Of a DNA stretch of 8,966 nucleotides, positions 1-6,531 are shown piece by piece. The stretch comes from Bacteroidales bacterium (GTDB lineage: Bacteria; Bacteroidota; Bacteroidia; Bacteroidales; P3): assembly GCA_017507285.1 (NCBI GenBank), contig JAFWBF010000210.1, positions 1-8,966 of the forward strand, in the 5' to 3' direction. Within the stretch, counting starts at the first letter, position 1. Every line of letters starts with the position of its first letter. Under the pieces are notes generated by a model. It was not told where the DNA came from and did not search any database. It saw only the letters and a list, made by a program, of their open reading frames with translations. The position numbers and the translations under genes are program-made.

Positions 1-292
1 CCGTTTTATCTTTTGTTTTTTGACTTAATGTTAACGATCCTGTAGTGACATCCAACCAGTATATATCCTCCCCATCCGGATCCACCAACTTCACCGGATT
101 CCAAGCACAATAAGCATAAGGAGACAAGTTCGGATACTTATCCGCCATAGGATCCACACTAAGCCAACCCGTCAAAATATCCGAGTCATAATACCTAGCA
201 CCGAAGTAGGAAAAGCCTGTCTCTGAGTCTCTTTCTTTCCCGGTAAAGGATTGGGGGTAATTTTGGCTGTATTTTATATGGTTTTGATGCAT
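1..292 (-). CDS. Orphan Rhs core end plus variable tip (partial, runs off left edge)
   Basis: Reading the minus strand from the ATG at 292 gives 97 codons, open to the window edge. Residues 16-36 match the conserved end of Rhs/YD-repeat cores (FTGKERD, then YFGARYYD). Residues 43-75 carry the typical Bacteroidales continuation (WLSVDPMADKYP, SPYAYCAWNPVKLVDPDG). After the DPDG boundary (about residue 74) the sequence turns non-conserved, as expected where a polymorphic toxin or other tip begins; that tip is cut by the window. A complete Rhs protein has many hundreds of residues of YD repeats upstream. Here an in-frame TAA lies two codons before the ATG, so the large N-terminal part is missing. 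In full-length Rhs proteins the core encapsulates and delivers the C-terminal toxin; whether this short form does anything is unknown. It is either an expressed orphan tip or a displaced remnant. Family identity is very likely; function is open. Confidence 0.85.
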   Translation of the reverse strand, partial: MHQNHIKYSQNYPQSFTGKERDSETGFSYFGARYYDSDILTGWLSVDPMADKYPNLSPYAYCAWNPVKLVDPDGEDIYWLDVTTGSLTLSQKTKDKT

Positions 293-315
293 ATCTTACA
301 ATGTTTTTCGAAGTG

Positions 316-323
316 CAAAGTTA
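316..323 (-). promoter_or_regulatory. Bacteroidota-type -7 promoter motif before the Rhs fragment
   Basis: The minus strand reads TAACTTTG followed by C, an exact match to the Bacteroides -7 consensus TAnnTTTG. It lies about 24 bases before the ATG at 292, which would give a very short leader. I do not see a convincing TTTG -33 element at the usual distance upstream; that stretch is only T/A-rich. The match is short, so the call is tentative, but position and strand fit the Rhs fragment. Confidence 0.5.
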
Positions 324-388
324 CGTATTTATCTTGAGATAGATGTTAAAATAAGACAGAGAAGTAAATATTTTTTCCCTCACAAAGG

Positions 389-452
389 AAATTTATCTAC
401 ATCACGAGTGTGTTTTATCTACATCGGGATGTAAATTTATCTACATCACGAG
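389..452. repeat. Triple direct repeat with an exact 22-bp period
   Basis: The 12-mer TTTATCTACATC begins at 392, 414 and 436, exactly 22 bp apart. The outer copies share 20 identical bases, AAATTTATCTACATCACGAG, at 389-408 and 433-452. The middle copy diverges after the 12-mer. A 7-bp inverted repeat, TTCCCTC (375-381) and GAGGGAA (450-456), brackets the array. TACATC (420-425) and GATGTA (428-433) also form a small inverted repeat. A period of about two helical turns would place the copies on the same face of DNA, as in protein-binding iterons. No binding protein is identifiable here. Confidence 0.85.
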
Positions 453-484
453 GGAATTTTTGGGGTTATATACCGCCCCGAAAT

Positions 485-500
485 TGACGGTATACCGTCA
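485..500. repeat. Perfect 16-bp palindrome
   Basis: TGACGGTATACCGTCA is identical to its own reverse complement, with no central loop. A perfect uninterrupted palindrome suits a dimeric DNA-binding protein better than an RNA hairpin. It lies between the 22-bp repeat array and the 509-542 hairpin. Its partner protein is unknown. Confidence 0.85.
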
Positions 501-508
501 TGCCGGTA

Positions 509-542
509 ATACCCTATTGTGAAACGATTGATGATAGGGTAT
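509..542. repeat. Inverted repeat, 9-bp arms
   Basis: ATACCCTAT (509-517) and ATAGGGTAT (534-542) are perfect reverse complements around a 16-base spacer. Neither strand has a following T-tract, so this is not an evident intrinsic terminator. It could be an operator or a structured RNA element. Confidence 0.75.
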
Positions 543-572
543 AAATAAAATGGGCGTATAGCTTTTGGCTAC

Positions 573-606
573 ATAGGCATAGAGCTGTGCTTCAGAGACT
601 GCCTAT
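573..606. repeat. Inverted repeat, 7-bp arms
   Basis: ATAGGCA (573-579) pairs with TGCCTAT (600-606) around a 20-base spacer. A smaller AGC/GCT pairing is possible inside the spacer. No T-tract follows. Function is not evident. Confidence 0.6.
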
Positions 607-759
607 AAGTAGAATACCGCCCCTTGCTTTGCCGTAAAGTAGAGATAATGAAAAAAAATTGCTCCACAAAAACTTATCAACAATCGCCCCCATACGCTTT
701 TTTTGTTCCAAAAAATACCGGGACATTTTTCAAGCCTCACAAACATCTGCAACACATTG

Positions 760-777
760 TTTATCAAGAATGATAAA
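760..777. repeat. Short hairpin upstream of the mraZ control region
   Basis: TTTATCA (760-766) and TGATAAA (771-777) are perfect 7-bp arms around the loop AGAA. A run of seven T follows at 788-794, but it lies 10 bases beyond the stem and the stem is AT-only, so this is a poor intrinsic terminator. It could be a protein-binding palindrome. Confidence 0.55.
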
Positions 778-830
778 TATAATGATATTTTTTTGCAACC
801 TTTTTGAAGTTTATTCGTTTTAGGTAGAAA

Positions 831-890
831 ATGGAATTTTATGGAAGTTTTCAACAGGCAATGGAAGTAAATGGTTTTTTTTGGAAAATT
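831..890 (+). promoter_or_regulatory. Predicted MraZ operator: TGG boxes at a 10-bp period
   Basis: TGG occurs at 832, 842, 862, 872 and 882, in register on a strict 10-bp period; only the 852 position is missing. Four of the five boxes read TGGAA and the one at 872 reads TGGTT. A weaker AGG at 822 keeps the same phase. MraZ proteins of other bacteria bind tandem TGGG-type or GTGG-type boxes spaced about 10 bp apart just upstream of their own gene. The position here, ending about 38 bp before the mraZ start, and the phasing fit that model. The exact box sequence differs from the E. coli form, so assignment to MraZ is an inference. Confidence 0.65.
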
Positions 891-904
891 ATTCGTACCT
901 TTAC
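874..904 (+). promoter_or_regulatory. Candidate mraZ operon promoter
   Basis: TACCTTTA at 896-903 fits the Bacteroidota -7 consensus TAnnTTTG except for its last base. It sits 24 bases before the mraZ ATG at 928. The T-rich stretch at 874-883, including TTTG at 880-883, could supply the -33 element; TTTT at 874-877 gives the better spacing (18 bases). The upstream element overlaps the last boxes of the predicted MraZ operator, which would suit autorepression. Confidence 0.5.
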
Positions 905-927
905 AAATTGAAAAATAGTAGATAAAA

Positions 928-1392
928 ATGTCGTTAATACTTGGTAAAGAATATTGTAAGATAGATAACAATGGGCGATTCAAGTTCCCAATTGCGTTGA
1001 AACGCCAACTTCCGAGTTCGGAGGATGGTCGTTTTGTTATCCGTCAGAGCATATATGCCGAGTGTTTGGAACTATGGACCTACGCATCTTTTCAAGAAGA
1101 GGTGGAATTTTTGCAAAAGAACTTGAACCCTTATAACATCGAAGACCGAAAACTTCTTCGCAAACTTACTGATGGCAACATCATTGAGCTTGACACTAAC
1201 GACCGCTTACTGATTCCTGCAGAGCAGAAATCGTATATCAAAAATGCAAAAGACATAGTTTTGACCGCGACAGGTAATTTTATCGAAATTTGGGATTACG
1301 AAAAATACACCCGCATGAATGGCGAAGAGACAGATTATGCCAATCTTGTCAACAACCGTTTGGGTATGAAAACAAATACTGAAACCATATAA
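928..1392 (+). CDS. mraZ: Transcriptional regulator MraZ
   Basis: A 154-residue protein, normal MraZ length (about 140-155), in the normal first place of a dcw cluster. MraZ is a DNA-binding protein built of two SpoVT/AbrB-like halves that usually assembles into a ring and represses its own operon. The first half has the motif D13-N-N-G16-R17 followed by F-K-F-P21, matching the family's DxxGR...P signature. The second half has D89-T-N-D-R93 followed by L-L-I-P97, where the usual glycine is D92. The family features CLELW (46-50) and FIEIW (118-122) are present. No Shine-Dalgarno is seen; the leader just before the ATG is A-rich, as is common in Bacteroidota. It is preceded by an array of 10-bp-phased boxes that it probably binds. 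Confidence 0.95.
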   Translation: MSLILGKEYCKIDNNGRFKFPIALKRQLPSSEDGRFVIRQSIYAECLELWTYASFQEEVEFLQKNLNPYNIEDRKLLRKLTDGNIIELDTNDRLLIPAEQKSYIKNAKDIVLTATGNFIEIWDYEKYTRMNGEETDYANLVNNRLGMKTNTETI

Positions 1393-1407
1393 TTTCGAGA
1401 TATATAA

Positions 1408-2310
1408 ATGAGCTATCATTCACCTGTACTATTGACAGAAAGCATTGAAGGACTATCCATCAATCCGGAAGGGACATACGTAGATGTTACCTTTGGTGGT
1501 GGCGGGCATTCGCGCAGAATAATGGAACACCTGGGCGAAAAGGGTCGCCTATATGCTTTTGACCAAGACTCTGATGCCTTGGCCAACAGTATAGATGACA
1601 GCCGTTTTACACTTATACACGAAAATTTTAAACATCTGAAAAGTTTCTTACGACTGGAGGGGGTAAGAAAAATTGATGGTTTACTTGCCGACTTGGGTGT
1701 GTCAAGTCACCAATTTGACAAAGGTGAACGCGGTTTTTCAATACGCTTTGATGCTGCGTTGGACCTACGTATGGACCAACGCCAAAAACGCACGGCTCGT
1801 GATGTGGTAAACGGCGAAAGCGAAGGCCGACTGAAAGAAATACTATCGGTCTACGGCGAAATACCCAACGCCGGACGTATGGCAAACGCAATAGCCACCG
1901 CCCGAAACCAAAAGACAATAGAAACAACTTTCGACTTGTGCCATGCGGTGGAAAAACATATACCTCGCAACCAAGAGAACAAGTTTTTGGCCATGCTGTT
2001 CCAAGCCTTGCGCATTGAGGTAAACGACGAGATGGAGGCACTGGAAATGATGCTGAAACAAGCCGTGGAAATACTTAATCCCGGCGGACGACTGGTGGTA
2101 ATATCGTACCACTCGCTCGAAGACCGCATGGTAAAAAACCTAATGAAGGCAGGCAATATTGAAGGCAAGATAGAAAAGGATTTCTACGGAAACGTAATAA
2201 CAAACCTCAAAGCCATAACTCGTAAGCCCATAACGCCTTCGGACGAGGAACTGCAAGAAAACAACCGCTCGAGAAGCGCAAAACTACGAATAGCCGAAAA
2301 AATTGGATAG
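1408..2310 (+). CDS. rsmH: 16S rRNA (cytosine(1402)-N(4))-methyltransferase RsmH
   Basis: A 300-residue protein, within the usual range of 300-315. It transfers a methyl group from S-adenosylmethionine to N4 of cytosine 1402 in the decoding centre of 16S rRNA (older name MraW). Visible motifs: HSPVLLTE at 4-11; the AdoMet-binding loop DVTFGGGGHS at 26-35; YAFDQDSDA at 49-57, with the acidic residues that usually contact AdoMet; DLGVSS at 95-100; LDLRMD at 118-123; QALRIEVNDE at 199-208; SYHSLEDR at 233-240; and the NRSRSAKLR tail at 286-294. It follows mraZ by 15 bp with no terminator, so it is co-transcribed. Nothing appears missing or altered. Confidence 0.97.
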   Translation: MSYHSPVLLTESIEGLSINPEGTYVDVTFGGGGHSRRIMEHLGEKGRLYAFDQDSDALANSIDDSRFTLIHENFKHLKSFLRLEGVRKIDGLLADLGVSSHQFDKGERGFSIRFDAALDLRMDQRQKRTARDVVNGESEGRLKEILSVYGEIPNAGRMANAIATARNQKTIETTFDLCHAVEKHIPRNQENKFLAMLFQALRIEVNDEMEALEMMLKQAVEILNPGGRLVVISYHSLEDRMVKNLMKAGNIEGKIEKDFYGNVITNLKAITRKPITPSDEELQENNRSRSAKLRIAEKIG

Positions 2311-2312
2311 TT

Positions 2313-2729
2313 ATGACAGAGACATTGAAAGATAATAAACAGAACGATTCAGCTACAGGAGAACCTTCGGCTGAAAAAAAAGAAAATATTCCGACAAGCA
2401 TCCAAAAGAAAAAAGAACACATAAAGCTGTCGGACATAATGGGTGGAAAAATTTTGATTCGCAAATTTATGCTATCACAAATTCCACTTATGATAATGAT
2501 AGTGGTATACTCCATAGCCATGGTATCGAACCGCTACTATATCGAAAACACATCTATAGAAATAAAAGAACTTCAAAAAGAAATAAAAGAACTTAACATT
2601 AAGCATATACAATTTAAATGCGACTATATGAACACTATAATGATTAGCGAAGTGGCAAAAAAATTGGAATCGTTGGGAATACAACAATCTACCGACCGAC
2701 CATTGAAAATAAATATTGAAAAAGAATAA
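2313..2729 (+). CDS. ftsL: FtsL-like division protein
   Basis: A 138-residue protein starting 2 bp after the rsmH stop and ending 6 bp before ftsI, the standard position for ftsL. Layout: a charged cytoplasmic N-terminal tail (1-50, rich in Lys, Glu and Gln), one membrane segment (about 55-72, LMIMIVVYSIAMV), then a short periplasmic part. The part from about 77 to 102 looks like a coiled coil with regularly spaced Ile and Leu (IEIKELQKEIKELNIK). Residues 113-136 (EVAKKLESLGIQ, then RPLKINIE) resemble the end of Bacteroidota FtsL proteins. FtsL is a bitopic scaffold that joins FtsB/DivIC and FtsQ and activates the FtsW-FtsI septal synthase. FtsL sequences are poorly conserved, so the call rests on topology, size and position. 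The cytoplasmic tail is long for the family. Confidence 0.85.
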   Translation: MTETLKDNKQNDSATGEPSAEKKENIPTSIQKKKEHIKLSDIMGGKILIRKFMLSQIPLMIMIVVYSIAMVSNRYYIENTSIEIKELQKEIKELNIKHIQFKCDYMNTIMISEVAKKLESLGIQQSTDRPLKINIEKE

Positions 2730-2735
2730 GACTAC

Positions 2736-5081
2736 ATGAGCGAAGGAAACAAAAACATAGTATTACGACTGGCAGCAGTATACATTCTTCTACTGCTGGT
2801 GTTTGTCATACCCATCATTTACAAGATTGTAGAAATACAAGTAAAAGAAGGCGACGAATGGAGAAAAAAAGCAAAAGAAAACAGCATAGCAAGCAGAAAA
2901 GTTCAAGCACAACGCGGTACAATATTTTCGTCGGATGGAAAAATATTGGCAACATCACTTCCTATATATGATGTATACATAGACCTTGGCTCTCATGTGC
3001 AAACAAAACCCAAAAAGAAACGCAAATCGGAAAGCGACACCTTGGAATACATTCCTATGGTGCCAGACAGTATATTCATGCCCAATGTGGAAAAATTGAG
3101 CCAAAAACTATCAGAAATGTTTATGGACAAGACACCGGAAGAGTACAACAGCTACTTGATGACAGCGTGGAACAACAAAAACAGAAACACACTAATACAC
3201 CGAAATATCAGCTTTACACAACTGGAAAAAATGAAGACTTTTCCAATACTGTGCCGCCCTGTGAAAGTGGAAAAACCAAAAGATGCCGACACTACAAACA
3301 AGAAAAACATAGTAAAAAAAGAAAATCCACGTTTCAGAAGAGCTGTAATAGTGAGGGAAAGAAACATACGCATAAACCCATACAAAAACCTGGCTCGGCA
3401 CACTATAGGATTTGAAATAAAGCATACGGTAGAGATAAACAAAGATGGCAAAACAACTACCAAAGACAGCTCGTCGTTCAATGGTTTGGACGGTTTTTAC
3501 AACTCATACCTATGTGGAGAACAGGGCGAACGATTGGAACGACGACTTAATAAGGACATTTGGATACCGGTAAACGACACCGACCAAAAAAGAGCCATCA
3601 ACGGGCAAGACATTGTAGCCACTATTGACACTCGCTTACAAGACCTTGCCGAAAGCTCGCTACGCCGCTGCCTGATTGAAAATGATGCCGACTACGGATG
3701 CGTGGTACTAATGGAAGTAGAAACAGGATATGTAAGAGCAATAAGCAACCTGACGCTGATAGACTCTGCCAAAGGATACAAGGAGATACGCAATATAGCC
3801 TGCACCGACTTGTACGAACCCGGATCGACCTACAAAACCATTACTGCAATGGTACTGATAGACAACAATAAATGCGACACCTCGTACATAGTTCCTACGG
3901 GAGTAAAAAAATTCAACCCCAAAAATAAGGATTCGGAAATACACGATGTAAAGGATTTCTCGTACGGCAATATTTCGATGAAACGCTCATTCGAAGTGTC
4001 GTCCAATGTAGGCACATGTCAACCCGTATGGGAATTCTACAACAACAATCGTGACGAATTTGTAAACGGAATAAAGAGAATTTTGCCATACCAACGTTTG
4101 AATCTTGACTTGGATATAGGTGGCGAACCTACGCCAAAAATAGAGACCAATATGAACCCAGACCGCAACTTCCTAAACTTGGCATACGGCTATTCGTCTA
4201 ACATAACCGCACTGCAACTACTGACATTCTACAACGCCATTGCCAACAACGGCACTATGGTGAAACCACTATTTTGCAGCGAGATAAAAGAAGGCGACAA
4301 AACCATAAAAAAGATAGAACCCGAAGTGATAAAAGAAGAGATCTGTTCAAACCGCACAGTGAAAATAATACAATCGATGCTTGAAGGCGTGGTAGAAAAC
4401 GGCTCGGGTAGACGGCTGTCCAAGACACCATACGGCATTGCCGGAAAAACAGGAACATCGCAAATAAACTATATGCAAAAAGGGAATAACCACATGACAT
4501 ATAGAGCTTCGTTTGCAGGATATTTCCCTATCGACAACCCAAAATACTCGTGTATTGTGGTGATTACAAACCCCAAAAAGAACAAACAACATGGTGGTGA
4601 AATTGCTGCACCTGTGTTTAAAGACTTGGCCGACCGTGTGTGTGGTACAATATTGGAATTGGAAATGGATATACCATCGAGCAACGACATACAAAAACCC
4701 TTTATAACAAAAGGTTACAAAAAGGAAACAAAAGAGTCGTTCGAAATATTGGGTATAGATAATACATACGAAGATGATAAGACAGCATTTATAGCAGGAG
4801 CCGTAGATACCAACGACAATGTTGTATACCGAAAATACAACCTACCAAGCGGTGTGGTTCCCAACTGCAAAGGAATGACAATAAAAGATGCTTTGTATAT
4901 GCTGGAAAAAATGGGATTCCGTGTGTCGTTTGACGGGCGAGGCAAAGTAATATCGCAATCGCTAAAAGCCGGCACACCCTACAAAAAGGGAAGCCGACTA
5001 CACCTAAAACTAGGCATAACAAACCAAATGGAACTACCACACGATGAAAAACAAAACAAGCAAATGGAGGTAAAAGAATGA
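2736..5081 (+). CDS. ftsI: Septal peptidoglycan transpeptidase FtsI (class B PBP) with PASTA domain
   Basis: A 781-residue class B penicillin-binding protein, which crosslinks septal peptidoglycan together with FtsW. Layout: a membrane anchor at about 9-29; the start of the dimerisation/pedestal domain with RGTIFSSDGKILA (60-72); then the transpeptidase domain. All three catalytic motifs are present: S364-T-Y-K367 with the acylated serine, S422-S-N424, and K571-T-G-T574. One PASTA domain lies at about 704-761 (VVPNCKGM to LHLKLG), followed by a charged tail. PASTA domains bind peptidoglycan or the division complex in some PBPs. The protein is longer than usual (often 600-720): residues about 88-205 hold Lys-rich inserts, KPKKKRK at 92-98 and a second near 176-200. 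The last four bases overlap murE (ATGA). Confidence 0.95.
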   Translation: MSEGNKNIVLRLAAVYILLLLVFVIPIIYKIVEIQVKEGDEWRKKAKENSIASRKVQAQRGTIFSSDGKILATSLPIYDVYIDLGSHVQTKPKKKRKSESDTLEYIPMVPDSIFMPNVEKLSQKLSEMFMDKTPEEYNSYLMTAWNNKNRNTLIHRNISFTQLEKMKTFPILCRPVKVEKPKDADTTNKKNIVKKENPRFRRAVIVRERNIRINPYKNLARHTIGFEIKHTVEINKDGKTTTKDSSSFNGLDGFYNSYLCGEQGERLERRLNKDIWIPVNDTDQKRAINGQDIVATIDTRLQDLAESSLRRCLIENDADYGCVVLMEVETGYVRAISNLTLIDSAKGYKEIRNIACTDLYEPGSTYKTITAMVLIDNNKCDTSYIVPTGVKKFNPKNKDSEIHDVKDFSYGNISMKRSFEVSSNVGTCQPVWEFYNNNRDEFVNGIKRILPYQRLNLDLDIGGEPTPKIETNMNPDRNFLNLAYGYSSNITALQLLTFYNAIANNGTMVKPLFCSEIKEGDKTIKKIEPEVIKEEICSNRTVKIIQSMLEGVVENGSGRRLSKTPYGIAGKTGTSQINYMQKGNNHMTYRASFAGYFPIDNPKYSCIVVITNPKKNKQHGGEIAAPVFKDLADRVCGTILELEMDIPSSNDIQKPFITKGYKKETKESFEILGIDNTYEDDKTAFIAGAVDTNDNVVYRKYNLPSGVVPNCKGMTIKDALYMLEKMGFRVSFDGRGKVISQSLKAGTPYKKGSRLHLKLGITNQMELPHDEKQNKQMEVKE
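5066..5070 (+). promoter_or_regulatory. Shine-Dalgarno for murE inside the end of ftsI
   Basis: GGAGG lies 7 bases before the murE ATG at 5078, within the last codons of ftsI. Strong SD sequences are uncommon in Bacteroidota, and most genes in this operon lack one. It supports the ATG at 5078, which overlaps the ftsI stop as ATGA and suggests coupled translation. Confidence 0.7.
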
Positions 5082-6520
5082 GAATAAATGAACTATTGAA
5101 ATACATAGACTGCGATATTGTAAACAACAACAATATTGATATAAAACATATCACCTTCGACTCTCGCAATATAGAGGCCGACACCCTATTTGTGGCACAG
5201 GTGGGAGTGCATGTAGATGGACATAACTACATAGCCTCTGCCATAGAGAAAGGTGCTGTAGCTGTGGTGTGCGAACAGATGCCCGAAACGATAGCGCCAA
5301 ACATTGTTTACATAAAAACGACCGACAGCAATAAAGCTCTTGGATACATAGCATCAAACTTTTACAACAACCCATCAACAAAACTAAAACTTATAGGCAT
5401 AACCGGAACCAACGGCAAAACCACCACCGTAACATTGCTACACCAAATGTTTCGCCAGCTTGGATACCACACCGGCCTTATATCAACAATTGTAAACAAG
5501 ATAGATGAAAAAGAAATTGCATCGACCCATACCACCCCCGATGCGATAAACCTAAATAGACTACTTTCGGAAATGGTGAATAATGGTTGTGAATATTGCT
5601 TTATGGAGGTAAGCTCACACTCTATAGTACAAGACAGAATAGGTGGATTGGAATTTTTTGGTGGCATTTTCAGCAACATCACTCACGACCACTTGGATTT
5701 TCATAAAACATTTGCTGAATATATATCGGCAAAGAAAAGATTTTTTGACAATCTGCCCTCGTCGGCATTTGCTCTGACAAATATTGACGACCGCAATGGG
5801 CAAGTGATGCTACAAAATACAAAAGCAAAAAAGTATACCTACAGCATACAAGAAATTGCCGACTTTAACGGCAAAATATTGGAAAACACCTTTCAAGGAT
5901 TATTCCTAAACATCAACGGCAAAGAAGTATGGACACAGCTTGTGGGACGCTTCAACGCCTATAACCTATTGGCCATATATGCTACAGCCCGACTATGCAA
6001 CATTGACGAGATGGAAGCCTTGCAACAATTAAGTTCGTTACGTGCTGCCGAAGGTCGCTTTGAATACGTAGCCGGACAAGGGATAACAGCAATAGTTGAT
6101 TATGCCCATACACCCGACGCATTGAAAAATGTGCTACAAACCGTAAACGATATACGTATGGACAACCAAAAACTCATCACCGTAGTAGGATGCGGAGGCG
6201 ACAGAGACCCTCTGAAACGCCCCATTATGGCAACAATAGCCTGCGAAATGAGCGACACATTGATACTCACTTCTGACAACCCCCGCACCGAAGATCCCGA
6301 AAAAATACTTGACGAGATGGAAAAAGGTTTGACTAATAGGCAAAAGGAAAATACCCTACGCATAAGCAATAGGCAGCAAGCAATAAAAACAGCTTGCAAA
6401 TTGGCCGGAAAAGGCGACATAATAGTAGTGGCCGGAAAAGGACACGAAAAATATCAAGAAATAAACGGTGTAAAGCACCATTTTGACGATAAAGAAGAGT
6501 TAATCAATATATTGAAATAA
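5078..6520 (+). CDS. murE: UDP-MurNAc-L-Ala-D-Glu:meso-diaminopimelate ligase MurE
   Basis: A 480-residue Mur ligase of normal length (about 480-500) that adds the third residue of the stem peptide in the cytoplasm, using ATP. N-terminal substrate domain: FDSRNIEADTLFVA (27-40) and DGHNYI (47-52). Central ATPase domain: P-loop G110-T-N-G-K114-T-T; THTTPDAI; EVSSHS; THDHLDFH; and K219 in SAKKRFF, the likely carbamylated lysine. C-terminal domain: VDYAHTPDAL, GCGGDRDPLKRP, the specificity motif D400-N-P-R403, and GKGHEKYQ near the end. DNPR is the known signature for meso-diaminopimelate over lysine, so the wall is predicted to be of the meso-DAP type. It overlaps ftsI by 4 bp and precedes mraY by 11 bp. 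All expected motifs are present. Confidence 0.97.
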   Translation: MRINELLKYIDCDIVNNNNIDIKHITFDSRNIEADTLFVAQVGVHVDGHNYIASAIEKGAVAVVCEQMPETIAPNIVYIKTTDSNKALGYIASNFYNNPSTKLKLIGITGTNGKTTTVTLLHQMFRQLGYHTGLISTIVNKIDEKEIASTHTTPDAINLNRLLSEMVNNGCEYCFMEVSSHSIVQDRIGGLEFFGGIFSNITHDHLDFHKTFAEYISAKKRFFDNLPSSAFALTNIDDRNGQVMLQNTKAKKYTYSIQEIADFNGKILENTFQGLFLNINGKEVWTQLVGRFNAYNLLAIYATARLCNIDEMEALQQLSSLRAAEGRFEYVAGQGITAIVDYAHTPDALKNVLQTVNDIRMDNQKLITVVGCGGDRDPLKRPIMATIACEMSDTLILTSDNPRTEDPEKILDEMEKGLTNRQKENTLRISNRQQAIKTACKLAGKGDIIVVAGKGHEKYQEINGVKHHFDDKEELINILK

Positions 6521-6525
6521 AGGAG
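6521..6525 (+). promoter_or_regulatory. Shine-Dalgarno for mraY
   Basis: AGGAG directly follows the murE stop and lies 6 bases before the mraY ATG at 6532. With murE, this is one of only two clear SD sequences among the operon's starts, and it supports the chosen start. Confidence 0.65.
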
Positions 6526-6531
6526 TAGATT

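Larger units (their letters stand above)
293..927. other. Intergenic region between the Rhs fragment and mraZ
   Basis: About 635 bases with no gene I can support. The left part (375-456) holds a repeat array. The middle (470-623) holds a perfect palindrome, two hairpins and a 10-base sequence, ATACCGCCCC, present at both 470-479 and 614-623. The right part (640-927) is very AT-rich and ends with the mraZ control region. A minus-strand reading frame at 603-983 exists, but it matches nothing, is low in complexity and runs into mraZ, so it is not called. I see no tRNA or rRNA. Confidence 0.7.

Noticed and set aside
389..452. Short CRISPR array
   Set aside because: The shared unit is only 12 bp in all three copies with 10-bp gaps. 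CRISPR repeats and spacers are each longer, and no cas genes are present.
760..794. Intrinsic terminator upstream of mraZ
   Set aside because: The stem is entirely A/T except for one pair, and the T-run is separated from it by 10 bases. No gene on the + strand ends just before it.
603..983. Minus-strand reading frame of 126 residues upstream of and into mraZ
   Set aside because: It overlaps the mraZ promoter and start, is rich in Phe, Tyr, Ile and Lys as expected of AT-rich noncoding DNA, and has no recognisable motif.
1628..2168. Minus-strand frames opposite rsmH
   Set aside because: They are shadows of a well-conserved gene, with no motifs and Cys/Arg/His-biased composition typical of antisense frames.
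3167..3415. Plus-strand reading frame of 82 residues inside ftsI
   Set aside because: It lies wholly in another frame of a confident class B PBP gene and shows no family features.
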